From Ancistrus triradiatus (lineage: Eukaryota; Chordata; Actinopteri; Siluriformes; Loricariidae), in assembly GCA_025084515.1 (NCBI GenBank), contig JAJAGP010000347.1, positions 398,006 to 462,005 of the forward strand: a DNA stretch of 64,000 nt. The letters are read 5' to 3'. Shown in pieces: positions 52,941-63,612 of this stretch. The translations under genes were made by a program, and so were the position numbers. The number at the start of each line of letters is the position of its first letter. Position 1 is the first letter of the stretch. The notes below the pieces were generated by a model. The model had not been told where the DNA came from. It made no database searches and saw nothing but the letters and a program-made list of their open reading frames with translations.

Positions 52941-53997
52941 TGTCACGCCCCTCTCAACCATGCAGAGGGCGAACTGAGCCACGTGACTCAGGCGGACTTA
53001 TCCGAAAGCTCCACCGCTTCTGGATTACAGATTCTCTAAAGCTGCGGAACTCCGTTTATAAGCCCGTGTTATGGTTGCGAGGACAAAGGCAGACGTCGAT
53101 GCAGGTCTCAGTGGGACAAAAATAAAGTATTTTATTTTCTTTTAACAAAAAAAAAACAAATCTTACAGATACAAAAAATAAAAGAAAACAACACTAACTA
53201 AAACAGAGTAACTGTTTAATAGAATAACTGCAAACAAAACCTGCCATTGGACCCGAAAACAAACAAAGCAAATCACTAGAACCTTAATTACTAAAGCACA
53301 GAATATCCAGATATCAAAGGAAACATGAACCAGCAAAACTCAGAATACATACGTGAAACAAAACCTGGCATGGGAGCCGAAACAAACAAAGCAATAACTT
53401 GAACCGAGGAAAAGCACCGTGAACTAAAACCTGGCCTGGTAGCCGAAAGAAAATCAAAGAAAACAACCGTTAGCCGCGGCTAGGCTAACGGTTATGACCA
53501 GAGTCCACAGAAAACATTCAAGGTCCAGAAAAACAGCCGCATCAAAAAAAAACAATACATCCAAGGCTTACTTGGCGTGGCTTAGCATGGCGTGGCGTGG
53601 CGTGGTGGTGACGTGGCATGGCGTGGCATGAAAGTGCATAGCGCTAGCGAAGCATAGCATTGCATAGCGCTAGCAAAGCATAGCATAGCATAACAATGCA
53701 TTATAAACATAGCATGAACGCAACCAAACATTCATCAGCGATGAAACGTAAAAACCTGTAATGCTCCCGCGACGCGACTGGGGAAATGCGGAGCTCATAT
53801 ACATGCTCCCCAGCCGTGCTCGGGAGTAATTAGCTGAGAATAAACCAATAAAATAAAGCAACGCCAACGCAATCAGCCGGCATGGGTCTAGGGTGCGAGC
53901 ATCTTGGATATCACGGCGAATTGTGGGAAATGAAGTCCATTCCCACAAGACGCCGAGAAATAACAAAAACACCGGGGGCAGGGCACGCACCCTGACA
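52941..53997 (-). repeat. 3' LTR of element F
   Basis: 1057 bp. It includes three or four imperfect ~65-base repeats built on AAACCTGGC(A/C)TGG(G/T)AGCCGAAA at 53235-53450, GGCGTGGCGTGGC and GCATAGC runs at 53580-53700, and CATATACATG (53793) where a TATA box would lie in the minus orientation. Confidence 0.85.
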
Positions 53998-54036
53998 GTA
54001 CCCTCCCCCCCCAAAAAGTCCCCCCCCCCAAGGGGT

Positions 54037-55610
54037 TCAAGGAATGTCTGGTGGTTTCCTCTCCGGGCGTGGGCACCGAACACGGGTGGGTGGTCGGAGG
54101 CCGGATGAAGGATCTGAACTGCTGGCCAGGTGGGTCCCTCGGTGGTCCAGGGGGCGGATGATCACTAACCTTGACCGGGTCCTCTGGACGATCCCCCTGA
54201 AACTGCGGGCCTCTGGGGAGGCCCCTCTGAAACACAGGACCTCAGGAAGGACCCCTCTGGAACACTGAACCTCTGGAAGGCCCCCTCTGGAGCACAGGAC
54301 CTCTGGAAGGCCCCCTCTGGAGCACAGGACCTCTGGAAGGTTCCTTCTGCAACACCGGACTTCGGGAAGGTCCCCTCTGGAACACACGGCCTCCTCGAAC
54401 GTCTCTCTTAACTTGATGGCCTCTAGGGAGGCCTCAGGGAACTTGACGGCCTTCTGGAAGGCCACGGGGAACTTGACGGCCTTCAGGAAGGCCTCTGGAG
54501 ACCTGTTGGCCTTCTGGGAGGCCTCTGGAGACACGACGGCCTTCTGGAGAATCTCTGGAGACTTGACGGCCCTCAGGAAGGCCTCTGAACATGTGACGGT
54601 CTTCTGGGCGGCCTCAGGGAACTTGACGGCCATCAGGAAGACCTTTCTAGACTTGACGGCCTCCTGGAAGGCCCCTCTTGACTTGACAGCCTCCAGGATG
54701 GTCCCTCTTGACTTGACGACCTTCTGGATGACCCCTCTTGACTTGACGACCTCCTGGATGGCCTCTCTTGACTTGACGGCCTCCTGGAAAGCCTCTGGAG
54801 ATGTGACAGTGTCCTGGTATTCCTCTGGAGACGTGACGGCCTTCTGGGAGGCCTCAGGGAACTTGATGGCCATCAGGAAGGCCTCTTTTGACATGACGGC
54901 CTTCAGGAAGATCTCTGGAGACTTGATGGCCCCTGGGACGGCCTCTGGAGACTTGACGGCCCCCGGGACTGCCTCTGGAGACTTGATGACCCCCGCGACG
55001 GCCTCTGGAGACTTGACGGCCCCCGGACCGGCCCGGCTTGGCTTGACAGCCACCGTGGCGGCCTGACTTGGCTTAATAGTTCCTGGGACGGCCCGACTTG
55101 GCTTGACGGCTCCCAGGACGGCCTGACTTGGCTTGACGGCCCCGGGACAGCCTGACTTGACTTGACGGCCCCTGGGATGGCCTGACTTGACTTGCTGGCC
55201 CCTGGGATGAGCTGACGTTACTTGAACACTCCCGGGATGACTTGTCTTGGAATAACGGCCCCCAGGATGGCCTGACTTGACATGAAGGCCCCTGAGAATG
55301 CCTGACTTGACTTGACGGTTTCCGGGACAACTTGACTAGGCTTGACCGGAGCTGACGTCATAGGCGCAGACACAGGAGCTGATGACCTTGGCGCAGGCAC
55401 AGGAGTTGACATCGTCGGCGCAGATGCAGGAGCTGATGATGTAGTGACGTGCCCAGCCTCGAACCAAGGAGGCCCTGCAACCATGAGCAGACCTCTAACC
55501 AGTGCGGCTAGGGGGCAAGGCAGCCCGACCGACCTGGACCCGGAACTAGCACACTCAAAAAAAGGGCTAAACGGTGAGGGCCAGGCGGTTAATGGAACCA
55601 AACTACCCAT
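54037..55610 (-). pseudogene. Element F repeat protein, 10-residue units
   Basis: It begins with SAPASAPTMSTPVPAPRSSA and PVSAPMTSAPV (55360-55480), then about 38 units of 30 bp of the type AVKSPEAVPG/AVKPSQAVLG down to 54200, then a Pro/Arg-rich end (SGLRPPTRVRCPRPERKPP) next to the polypurine tract. The frame 54037-55053 is open for 338 residues; stops and shifts occur at about 55060-55220. No recognised domain. Lys/Ser/Pro-rich, likely disordered. Confidence 0.5.
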
Positions 55611-55629
55611 CGCGGAAGACCCGGAAGCG

Positions 55630-56509
55630 GGGCTAACACACGAGGACGAGGCGACCCACAGGTCATGCTACCTGCAATGTAGCAAATGGCTCAGAAGCGA
55701 GGCTAAGCGGCGTGCACATGGCAGTTAGCGGCTCAACGACCGAGCTAAGCGTGGCAATAGGCTTGGAAACAGGGCTAAACAGTGAGAACCACGCGGTTAG
55801 CAGCTAATCAACTGAGCTACATGTTGCTATTGGCTCAGAAGCGGGGCTAAATGGCGTGGACAAGGCAGTTAGCGGCTCAACAACCAGGCTAAGCATAGCA
55901 GACGGCTTGGAAGCGGGTCTAAGCGGCGTCAGACATGGTGGTTAACGGCTCAAATACCGAGCTACAAGGCCAGAATGACTCAGAAACGGGGCTAACCAAC
56001 GGGGACATGGCGGTTAGCGGCTCACATACCAAGCTAAGAGGCTGGAATGACTCAGAAACGGGGCTAACCGACGGGGACAAGATGGCTAATGGCTCATTAA
56101 CTGAGCTACCCGACAAAAACGACGCGGAAACGGGGCTAACCGGCGGGGACAAGACGGCTAGCGGCTCGATAACCGAGCTAAGTGACGCTGCTGACTCGGA
56201 AACGGGGCTAACCGGTGAAAATAAGGCGACTAGCGGCTCATTAACCGAGCTAAGCAGCGCGGATGCCCACAAAGATGTAGAGGAAAACGTACAGTTGCCC
56301 ACGGACACAGCAGTCGTTTGGAAGGTTACCTGGGTGGGCGGCTTGAGGCGAGCAACATCCTCCAGAGGCAGCGTGACCCTTAGAGCATAATCCAGGAGGT
56401 CATCGATGGTCTCCTCGCTGCATGAAACGATGTGCAGGAGCTTCCTGGCAAGTGCTGCGGCACGCAAAGCATCCTCAGCGAGGGAATCCAAGGGAAACAA
56501 ACAAAGCAA
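55630..56509 (-). pseudogene. Element F repeat protein, N-terminal part
   Basis: The frame 55919-56509 (196 residues) starts in the region fused to the LTR remnant. A unique leader contains LLHIVSCSEETIDDLLDYAL and RVTLPLEDVARLKPP. It is followed by 24-residue (72-bp) units with SSVxEPLAxLSPPVSPVS, the same SSVxEP core as in element H. The repeats continue past the stop at 55919 to about 55630 with further lesions. Confidence 0.55.
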
Positions 56510-56924
56510 TAACTTGAACTAAGGAAAAACACTGTAAACAAAAACCTGGCCTGGTAGTTGAAAGATAATCAAAGAAAACAACCGTTAGCAGCGGCTAGGC
56601 TAACGGTTATGACCAGAGTCCACAGCAAACATTCACGGTCCAGAAAAACAGCCGCATAAAAAAAACCAATACATCCAAGGCTTACTTGGAGTGGCTTAGC
56701 ATGGCATGGTGTGGCATGATCGTGGCGTGCTGTGGCATGGCATGAATGAGCATAGTGCTAGCAAAACATAGCATAGCATAACAATGCATTCTAAAGATGG
56801 CATGAACGCGACCGAACATTCATCAGCGATGAAACGTAAAAACCTGTAATGCTCCCGCAACGTGACTGGGGAAATGCGGAGCTTATATACATGCTCCCCA
56901 GCCGTGCACGGGAGTAATTAACTG
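56493..56924 (-). repeat. 5' LTR remnant of element F
   Basis: It matches 53372-53836 of the 3' LTR (GAAACAAACAAAGCAATAAC through GGGAGTAATTA), fused directly to the ORF on the left and to unrelated sequence on the right. U5, primer site and outer U3 are gone. Confidence 0.8.
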
Positions 56925-57394
56925 AGTGGATTATTGTCTTGGTTATGCCCGAGTTTGCCACGTGTTCCTGCCTGCAGTTCCGTCTGCCTGTGGCTCTACT
57001 CCTGTTTGCGGTCCTGTAAGCTTTGGATTTTCCTGCCTGCTTCTCGTTCCATCCGCGTAGGGTTAACCTGCCTTTTTAGTGTTCTGACCGCTCTTTATTA
57101 CGTATACGTTTCGCGTTCCAGACGCGGGTTTATTTCCTGCCTGTTTACACATCCAGTCCGCGTTTGATTTGCCTGTCCGTTTGCTTTAGAATATCTACCT
57201 GTTTTGGCTCTCTTCCTGTTTTGGTTCACCTACCCCCACCCATTTTGCAGCTCTGCCGATTGTATCTGTTTAGCGGCTTTGTCCATTTGGGTATTATTTC
57301 CGCTAGTTTTTGTTTTTTGGTTTGGGTCTTGATTTGCTCCTTTTTGGTTAGCTGTGTTTTTTTCTTGGTTTGGGTTAATTATTTAATAAAACCT
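56925..57394 (+). other. LTR- or UTR-like fragment
   Basis: Pyrimidine-rich sequence with recurring TTTCCTGCCTG words and AATAAAACC at 57384. It resembles the R/U5 style of LTR K (20042-20438), but I cannot define ends. Confidence 0.35.
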
Positions 57395-58576
57395 TTGACT
57401 TTGACTTGGCCATTCCAAAACATTAACTTTATTCTTCTTTAAGCATTCTTTGGTAGAACGACTTGTGTGCTTAGGCTCGTTGTCTTGCTGCATGACCCAC
57501 CTACTCTTGAGATTCAGTTCATGGACAGATGTCCTGACATTTTCCTTTAGAATTCTCTGTTATAATTCAGAATTCATTGTTTCATCAGTGATGGCAAGCC
57601 ATCCTGGCCCAGATGCAGAAAAACATTGCCAAACCATGATAATATCACCATGTTTCACAGATGGGATAAGTTTCTTATGCTGGAATGCAGTGTTTTCCTT
57701 TCTCCAAACATAACGCTTTTCTTTTTAAATCAAAAAGTTCTATTTTGGTCTCATCTGTCCACGAAACATTCTTCCAATAGCCTTCTGGCTTGTTCACATG
57801 ACCTTTAGCAAACTGCAGACGAGCAGCAATGTTCTTTTTGGAGAGCAGTCGCTTTTTTCTTGCAACCCTGCCATGCACACCATTGTTGTTCAGTGTTCTT
57901 CTAATTGTGAACTCATGAATATTAACATTGGCCAATGTGAGAGGGGCCTTCAGTTGCTTAGAAGTTACCCTGGGGTCCTTTGTGGCCTCGCCAACTATTA
58001 CACGCCTTGCTCTTGGAGTGATCTTTGTTGGTCTACCACTCCTGGGGATTGTAACAATGGTCTTGAATTTCCTCCATTTGTACACAATCTGTCTGACTGT
58101 GGATTGGTGGAGTCCAAACTCTTTAGAGATGGTTTTGTAACCTTTTCCAGCCTGATGAGCATTAACAACTCTTTTTCTGAGGTCCTCAGAAATCTCCTTT
58201 GTTCATGCCATGATACACTTCTACAAACATGTGTTGTGAAAAGCAGACTTTGATAGATCCCTGTTCTTTAAATAAAACAGGGTGCCCAATAACACCTGAT
58301 TGTCATCCCATTGATTGAAAACACCTGCCTATAATTTCACTTCAAATTAACTGCTAATCATAGAGGTTCACATACTTTTGCCACTCACCAACATGTAATA
58401 TTGGATCATTTTCCACAATAAACAAATGATCAAGTATAATATTTTTGTCTCATTTGTTTAACTGGGTTCTCTTTATCTACATTTAGGATTTGTGTGAAAA
58501 TCTGATCATGTTTTAGGTCATATTTCTGCATAAATATAGAAAATTCTAAACTTTCACAAACTTTCAAGCTCCACTG
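57395..58576 (-). mobile_element. Tc1-f, truncated
   Basis: The right end CCACTG at 58576 before TA; reversed it reads CAGTGGAGCTTGAAAGTTTG. The left part ends near 57395 inside the catalytic domain (VNVLEWPSQ), so the third catalytic residue and left terminal repeat are missing. Confidence 0.88.
57400..58211 (-). pseudogene. Tc1-f transposase, truncated
   Basis: Start at 58211: ATG GCA TGA, a stop at codon 3, then TKEISEDLRKRVVNAHQAGK, STVRQIVYKWRKFKTIV, the SGRPTKITPRARRVIV linker, HEFTIRRTLNNNG and SWTDETKIELFDLKRK (first Asp). The frame 57675-58085 is open for 136 residues. The NDPK-type second Asp region is degraded and the end is lost. Confidence 0.85.
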
Positions 58577-58578
58577 TA

Positions 58579-58950
58579 CTAACATAATCTCCTTATCAAC
58601 TGCTAAGTTGTTCTGAAATGCTTCTGAACTGTCCGTGCTGTGTTTTGATCTGAGCATTTCCAGAGCCCAGCTGCTGTTCATTACTGATAGCAGAAACAGA
58701 TGTTTGCTCATTGTGCAGATCTTTATTTACAGCCATACAGACAGACAGAATTACCAGCCCTGGTAAGGACTATATTCCAGTCAGTGTGACAGGAAGGCCA
58801 CTGAGATGCAGCACAGCCAATTCAGACCACCCCCACAAACAACAAGCCAGCTCATAGTAGGCTACGCAGTAAGTAAGTAAGTAAGTAAATGCAATTAAAG
58901 CATGCTACTAGCATTCTAGAAAATAACAAGAACCACATACATGATAAAGA
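58579..58950. other. Unassigned interval
   Basis: A small GTAA microsatellite lies at 58868-58888. Nothing else is recognised. Confidence 0.45.
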
Positions 58951-59140
58951 TTAGATAAGATAACAAGATAACTCTTTATTAGTCTCACAATGGGGAAATT
59001 CACAGATTACAGCAGCAAAGTGAAAGTAGTGAACACAGTAGTAGAAAAAAGTGCAAAGGAATACAAAACAATTTCAATATATACAAAATATACACAGAAT
59101 AAGAGATATAAATATATAACACCAGTATATGCATAGATAT

Positions 59141-59935
59141 TATTAGGGGTCACGCTGACCCTGGCTCGTGATGCTAGTTGGCTCAGTTTTGCGATGTGAG
59201 GTCGCTCGGCACGATCAAGCATGTGTCAGCCCTGAAGTGGCGACACCTGTTGGTGGGGCAATATAAGCACACGCAGGTTGCCCACACAGGTTGTACCATC
59301 ATCACAGACTTTTTCGCCCTCACAAGGTGTTTATTATTTGTTTCATCAGGGACAGAGGTAAGCTTACGATTAGTGGATCGCCAGATATGGTCAGTCAGGA
59401 GGCTGCTTGGTAACCGTCAGGGCTTAGATTTAGTGTAAATCAAGCTTTTCTAGCTCTCACGGTTGCCGTTCTTCCTCGGATGTTTTTTATGCTCACTCAC
59501 TGCGGAGAAGCATGCCCCGTCTCCTCCCTCTTGCTCCGTCACCCTACCACCTTCGCGATCGGGGGGATAAATTGTTCCCCTCGCGATTGTGCCCGAAAAG
59601 GACGCTGTGCTGCTTATCAGCCTCGTCTTTTGCCTTGCATCCTTCTCATGCTCCTCAAAACCATGAGAGAACCGTGAGTCGCTTTCACGAACGATCCACT
59701 CGGGTTCTGTCGCTCGGCGCAGGCGCAGATCCGCTTACACCATTGGCATTTCCTTAAGTTAGGTTTTTGTGTCTTTTTCTTCAGTGGCGCGTTCGGCTTA
59801 AACAGCCATTACCGACGCTTCGGCCCAGGGTGCTATCCTCAGCCACTGAAGTCCTTTTCCTTTATTGTTTTATTTATTTTCTTTTTGGTGAACGATTGTT
59901 TTTTTATTTACTTATATTTTAAATATAAATAAACA
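59141..59935 (+). repeat. Solo LTR E inserted in LINE R
   Basis: It starts TATTAGGGGTCACG (compare TGTTAGGG in B, G changed to A) and ends AAACA at 59935. GATAT stands at 59136-59140 and 59936-59940, a candidate 5-bp duplication, though GATAT is common in this AT-rich area. CAATATAAG at 59258 is a likely TATA box. It contains a cloverleaf-like segment at 59779-59851. Confidence 0.6.
59779..59851 (+). other. Cloverleaf-like 73-nt segment in LTR E
   Basis: CTTCAGTGGC and GCCACTGAAG close a 73-base stretch by ten perfect pairs. Inside lie three small hairpins: GGCT/AGCC, CCGA/TCGG and AGG/CCT with a 7-base loop. The size and layout are tRNA-like, but there is no B box or CCA end. Confidence 0.55.
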
Positions 59936-60092
59936 GATATATAGTGTTATATTGATATATATTTATTCATTCGCTCCATTGTGTATATAACCTAGTTATG
60001 AATACCTATATATACACATCTACACCTATACAGTATTTACACAATGACACAAATTGCACATCAGGAATTGCACATCATTGTTGCACTTACAG

Positions 60093-60172
60093 TATAAGTG
60101 GTAATTATACAGCTTACCAGAATGCAATATGCACATATTGCATTCTGGTAAGCTGTATAATTACCACTTATA
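60093..60172. repeat. Near-perfect 80-bp palindrome
   Basis: Arms of 39 bases (60093-60131 and 60134-60172) are exact complements around a CA spacer. It lies in the 3' UTR of LINE R. Confidence 0.95.
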
Positions 60173-60175
60173 GTC

Positions 60176-60740
60176 TGTAGGTGTGAGGTCTGATGGTGGT
60201 GGTCCATGGATGGAAATCAAAGAACATGATTCTCACAGTGCTGCACTGCTTGTCCAGGTGAGAAAGAGCTTTGTGTAGGAGGCAGATGATGGCATCATAC
60301 ACTCTAATAACTGGCTGGTAGGCAAACTGAAGTGGATCCAATGATGAGCTCACCAGAGAGCAGCGATAGACAAGGACCAGCCTCTCGAATGTCTTCATCA
60401 GGTGCAACATCAGTGCCAGCATCCTGTAGCTGCTGAGGACCTTTGGCTGTGATGTCTTAGGTACCGATACCAAGCAGGATGTTTTCCAATGCTGTGGTAC
60501 TCTTATTAGCTTCGGACTCATATTGAACATGTACTCAACCAGCCTACAGAGCTGATCTGCGCAGGACTTTGGGCATACACACAATGACCCCGGTTGCCCT
60601 GAACCATGCTGGCGCGTGTTTGACACCACTCCCCACTTCCCCACAGAGTGTGGTTCAGTGTACTGCGGACCAGCACAATTTGGAGCACTCACACTTGCCA
60701 ATCAAACCCATGGGGTCAATCGCACCCGAGCACGGTACAG
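60176..60740 (-). pseudogene. LINE R reverse transcriptase fragment
   Basis: Frame 60168-60701: WKTSCLVSVPKTSQPKVLSS, MKTFERLVLVYRCSLVSSSL, DPLQFAYQPVIRVYDAIICL and STVRIMFFDFH, the region up to RT motif A. The catalytic YxDD part is not present, as the text breaks off into the 3' UTR at 60170. Upstream it reads CVCPKSCADQLCRLVEYMFN. Confidence 0.82.
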
Positions 60741-60839
60741 ATTTCCTAGTGTGAGTACACCCTTAAGGAACCTGGAGGTAATGCCTGCTCTCTTTATTGG
60801 ATTTCTTAATCAGATTTCTAGATCAGAGAATGCTGTATA

Positions 60840-61199
60840 CAGTGGTGCTTGAAAGTTTGTGAACGCTTTACAATTTTTTATATTTCTGCATAAATATGAC
60901 CTAAAACATCATCAGATTTTCACACAACTCCTAAAAAAAGACTAAAAAGAGTGAGTGGCAAAAGTATGTGAACCTCTACGATTAGCAGTTAATTTGAAGG
61001 TGAAATTTGAGTCAGGTGTTTTCAATCAATGAGATGACCATCAGACTTTATTGGGCACCTGTTTTATTTAAAGAAATGGAATCTGCTCTTCACAACATGT
61101 TTGTGGAAGTGTATCATGGCATGAACAAAGGAGATTTCTGAGGACCTCAGAAAAAGAGTTGTTGATGCTCATCAGGCTGGAAAGGGTTACAAAACCATA
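60840..61199 (+). mobile_element. Tc1-f 5' fragment
   Basis: CAGTGGTGCTTGAAAGTTTG after TA (60838-60839), then leader and transposase start at 61115: ATG GCA TGA, TKEISEDLRKRVVDAHQAGK. It stops near 61199 after KTI. Same family as 57395-58576, with the same codon-3 stop. Confidence 0.85.
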
Positions 61200-61204
61200 T
61201 TGTA

Positions 61205-61630
61205 CTAGTACTTCCCACACAGTTGTGACGAAACAGCACCTCCTTTCAGCACCTCCTCAGTTTCCACAGACCATTTCTTCACCGTGCAAGTGACAGCTGG
61301 TTCCCTCTCTACAAGGGGTTTGTACACAGGCTGAATATGAACCAGGTCCAAGCCTGGTTGCCGTCCAACGCAACGGTTGTATCCGATGTTAGCACAGTTA
61401 GCCATGTCTTCTTAAACAGCATGCTACACTCCTGATACTCCTGAAAAGAGAATTCACATTTTCCCTAATGATGGAGGGGAGAAACATCTCCTCCTGCCTC
61501 TTCTTATTCAGACTGCGGGGGATGTCTGGTCGCTCGTGTGCTAGCACCGCTGTGTTATGGAGCACTAACAGCTGATCCATAGTATAAACAATAGGGCCAT
61601 GGCTCCGTACAGGATCCCCAGACACATTCG
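61205..61630 (-). pseudogene. LINE R ORF2 N-terminal pieces
   Basis: 61398-61625 reads MSGDPVRSHGPIVYTMDQLL and PSIIRENVNSL, the segment just before the endonuclease. 61205-61405 reads GLDLVHIQPVYKPLVEREPA and TVKKWSVETEEVLKG, from the linker between endonuclease and RT. The endonuclease itself is deleted between them. Confidence 0.7.
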
Positions 61631-61831
61631 AAAACAGGTTTCGACTGTGTCTGGGTTAGTAGTTCAAGGATAATGGCAACTTCACAGCTTTAGTGTCCAT
61701 AGTACAAATAAGCCGATGAAAAACAAACAAACAAACACAAGTACACACGATAGAAAGCACTGGGAGGTAGAAATTACTGGGATAGAGAGTGCCTCACCGG
61801 CGGCATAGGGCACAAGGCAGGAAGAACCCTA

Positions 61832-62100
61832 GATAGGGTGCCAATCCATCATAGGGCACATACACTCACACACTGGGGCAATTTAGAGAGACCAATTAAC
61901 CTAACATGAATGTCTTTGGACTGTGGGAGGAAACCGGAGTACCCAGAGTAAACCCACATGGATATGAGGAGCATATGCAGACTCCACACAGAAAAGATCC
62001 AGACCACTCCACCTGGGGGACTGAATCCAGGACCTTCTCGTTGTGACAGTGTTACCCACCAACCACCGTGCTGGCCACAACCCAATACAAGTAAGCCCAG
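61832..62100 (-). repeat. Dispersed fish repeat, second copy
   Basis: GGGTGCCAATCCATCATAGG, CAATTTAGAGAGACCAATTA and GGAGGAAACCGGAGTACCCA; same backbone as 29344-29632. Strand arbitrary. Confidence 0.65.
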
Positions 62101-62179
62101 TAAGCCCAAATACAACCGCTTGCTTAAACAAATAAATAAGTGGGCCTAAGACTGGGACTCTAAGACTGGGACCGCCTCA

Positions 62180-62185
62180 TTATAT

Positions 62186-62271
<86 letters not shown>
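62180..62271. repeat. TA microsatellite
   Basis: About 90 bases of TA with two AAATA interruptions; Tc1-g adjoins its right end. Confidence 0.95.
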
Positions 62272-62275
<4 letters not shown>

Positions 62276-63611
62276 GTGTGAAAAAGTGTTTGCCCCTTCC
62301 TGATTTCCCTTTTTTTTTGCATGTTTGTAACACTCAAGTGTTTCTGAACATCAAATTTGATGACTGCCCCTAAACCTAATAACTGGTTGGGCCACCCTAA
62401 TGACATGATTGACCCTAAAATTAATAACTGGTTGGGCCAGCATTAGCCACAACAACTGCAACCAAATGTTTGCGATAACTTGGAATGAGCTTTTACAGCA
62501 TTGTGAAGGAATGTTTGCCCTCTCATCTTTGCAGAATTGTTGTAATTCGGCTACATTGGAGGGTTTGAGCATGAACGGCCTTTTTAAGGTCATGCCACAG
62601 CATCTCAATAGGATTTAGTTCGGGACTTTGACTAGGCCATTCCAAAGACTTCATTTTGTTTTTCTTCATCCATTCAGAGATGGGCATGCTGGTCTGTTTT
62701 GGATCATTGTCCTGCTGCAGAACCCAAGTTCGTTTCAGCTTGAGGTCACAAATAGATGGCCGGACCTTCTCCTTCAGCATTTTTTTGGTAAACAGCAGAA
62801 TTCATAGTTCCATTTATAACAGCAAGTCTTCCATGTCCTGAAGCAGCAAAACAGCCCCAGATCATCACACTACCACCACATTTTACTGTTGGTATAATGT
62901 TGTTGGTATAGTGTCTTTTTCTGAAAATGCTGTGTTACTTTTACGCCAGATGTAATGGGACACGCACCTTCCATAGAGTTCAATTATTGTCTCGTCAGTC
63001 CACAGAATGTTTTCCCAAAAGTCTTGGGGATCATCAAGATGTGGTCTGGAAAAATTGAGACGAGCTTTAACATCCTTTTTGCTCAGCAGTGGTTTTCGTC
63101 TTGGAACTCTGCCATGCAGGCATGAATACTGACCTTAACTGAGGCAAGTGAGGCCTGCAATTCTTTTGGATGTTGTTGTGGGGTCTTTTGTGACCTCTTG
63201 GAGGAGTCGTCGCTGCGCTCTTGGGGTAATTTTGGTCGGCCGGCCACCCCTAGGAAGGATAATGACTCTCACTGTGGTTCGCTGGAGTCCCAAAGCTTTA
63301 GAAATTGCTCTATAACCCTTTCCAGACTGATAGATCTCAATTACTTTCTTTCTCAATTGTTCTTGAATCTCTTTGGATCTCAGCATGATGTGTAACATTT
63401 AACAATCTTTTGGTGTACTTCACTTTGTCACGCAGGTCCTATTTAAATGATGTCCTGATTGAGAACAGGTGTGACAATAATCAGGCCTGGGTGTGGCTAG
63501 AGACAGTGAACTCAGGTGTGATAAACCATAGTTATGCTATGTTTTAACATGGGGGGCAGTCACTCTTTCCCACAAGGCCATGTAGGTTTGGATTTTTTTT
63601 CTGCCTTAATG
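62272..63611 (-). mobile_element. Tc1-g, right end missing
   Basis: The left end AGTGGTGTGAAAAAGTGTTT continues TGCCCCTTCC after a TA run. On the right GGGGGGCAGTCACTCTTTCC (63552) and GGCCATGTAGGTTTGGATTT belong to the inner part of the other terminal repeat, which stops near 63611 where a LINE L fragment starts. Confidence 0.87.
62400..63386 (-). pseudogene. Tc1-g transposase
   Basis: Start at 63386 (MLRSKEIQEQLRKKVIEIYQ), SKALGLQRTTVRVII, then GRPTKITPRAQRRLLQEVTK. A shift follows after TSKRIAGLTCL. The first Asp motif near 62990 (TDETIIELYG-like) is in another frame. The frame 62523-62780 has QQDNDPKQTSMPI (Asp) and NPIEMLWHDLKKAV (Glu). All catalytic motifs can be found, but the frame is broken at least twice. 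Confidence 0.85.
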
Positions 63612-63612
63612 T

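Larger units (their letters stand above)
52941..56924 (-). mobile_element. Element F: LTR element with a repeat-protein ORF
   Basis: Minus strand. The 3' LTR is complete (52941-53997, ends TGTCAC...CCTGACA, i.e. TGTCAGGG and GTGACA when reversed). A G-rich polypurine tract (53998-54030) adjoins it. The internal region holds one long repeat ORF and no gag or pol. The 5' LTR remnant (56493-56924) has lost both ends, so the target duplication cannot be confirmed. It is a diverged relative of element H by motif order. Confidence 0.8.
58951..61640 (-). mobile_element. LINE R, minus strand, interrupted
   Basis: The 3' end with a GATAAGATAA tail lies at 58951-59140 (TTATTAGTCTCACAATGGGG), RT at 60176-60740 and an ORF2 N-terminal part at 61205-61630. 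LTR E and a Tc1-f fragment sit inside. It belongs to another fish LINE family (Rex1/L2-like) than LINE L. Confidence 0.78.

Noticed and set aside
54413..55066. Plus-strand frame with SGDLTA repeats
   Set aside because: Antisense of the 30-bp repeats of element F, which is oriented on the minus strand by its LTR and polypurine tract.
55935..56390. 151-codon plus-strand frame with ETGLTxGDKxxxGS repeats
   Set aside because: Antisense of the 72-bp repeats of element F; the minus frame holds the SSVxEP motif shared with H.
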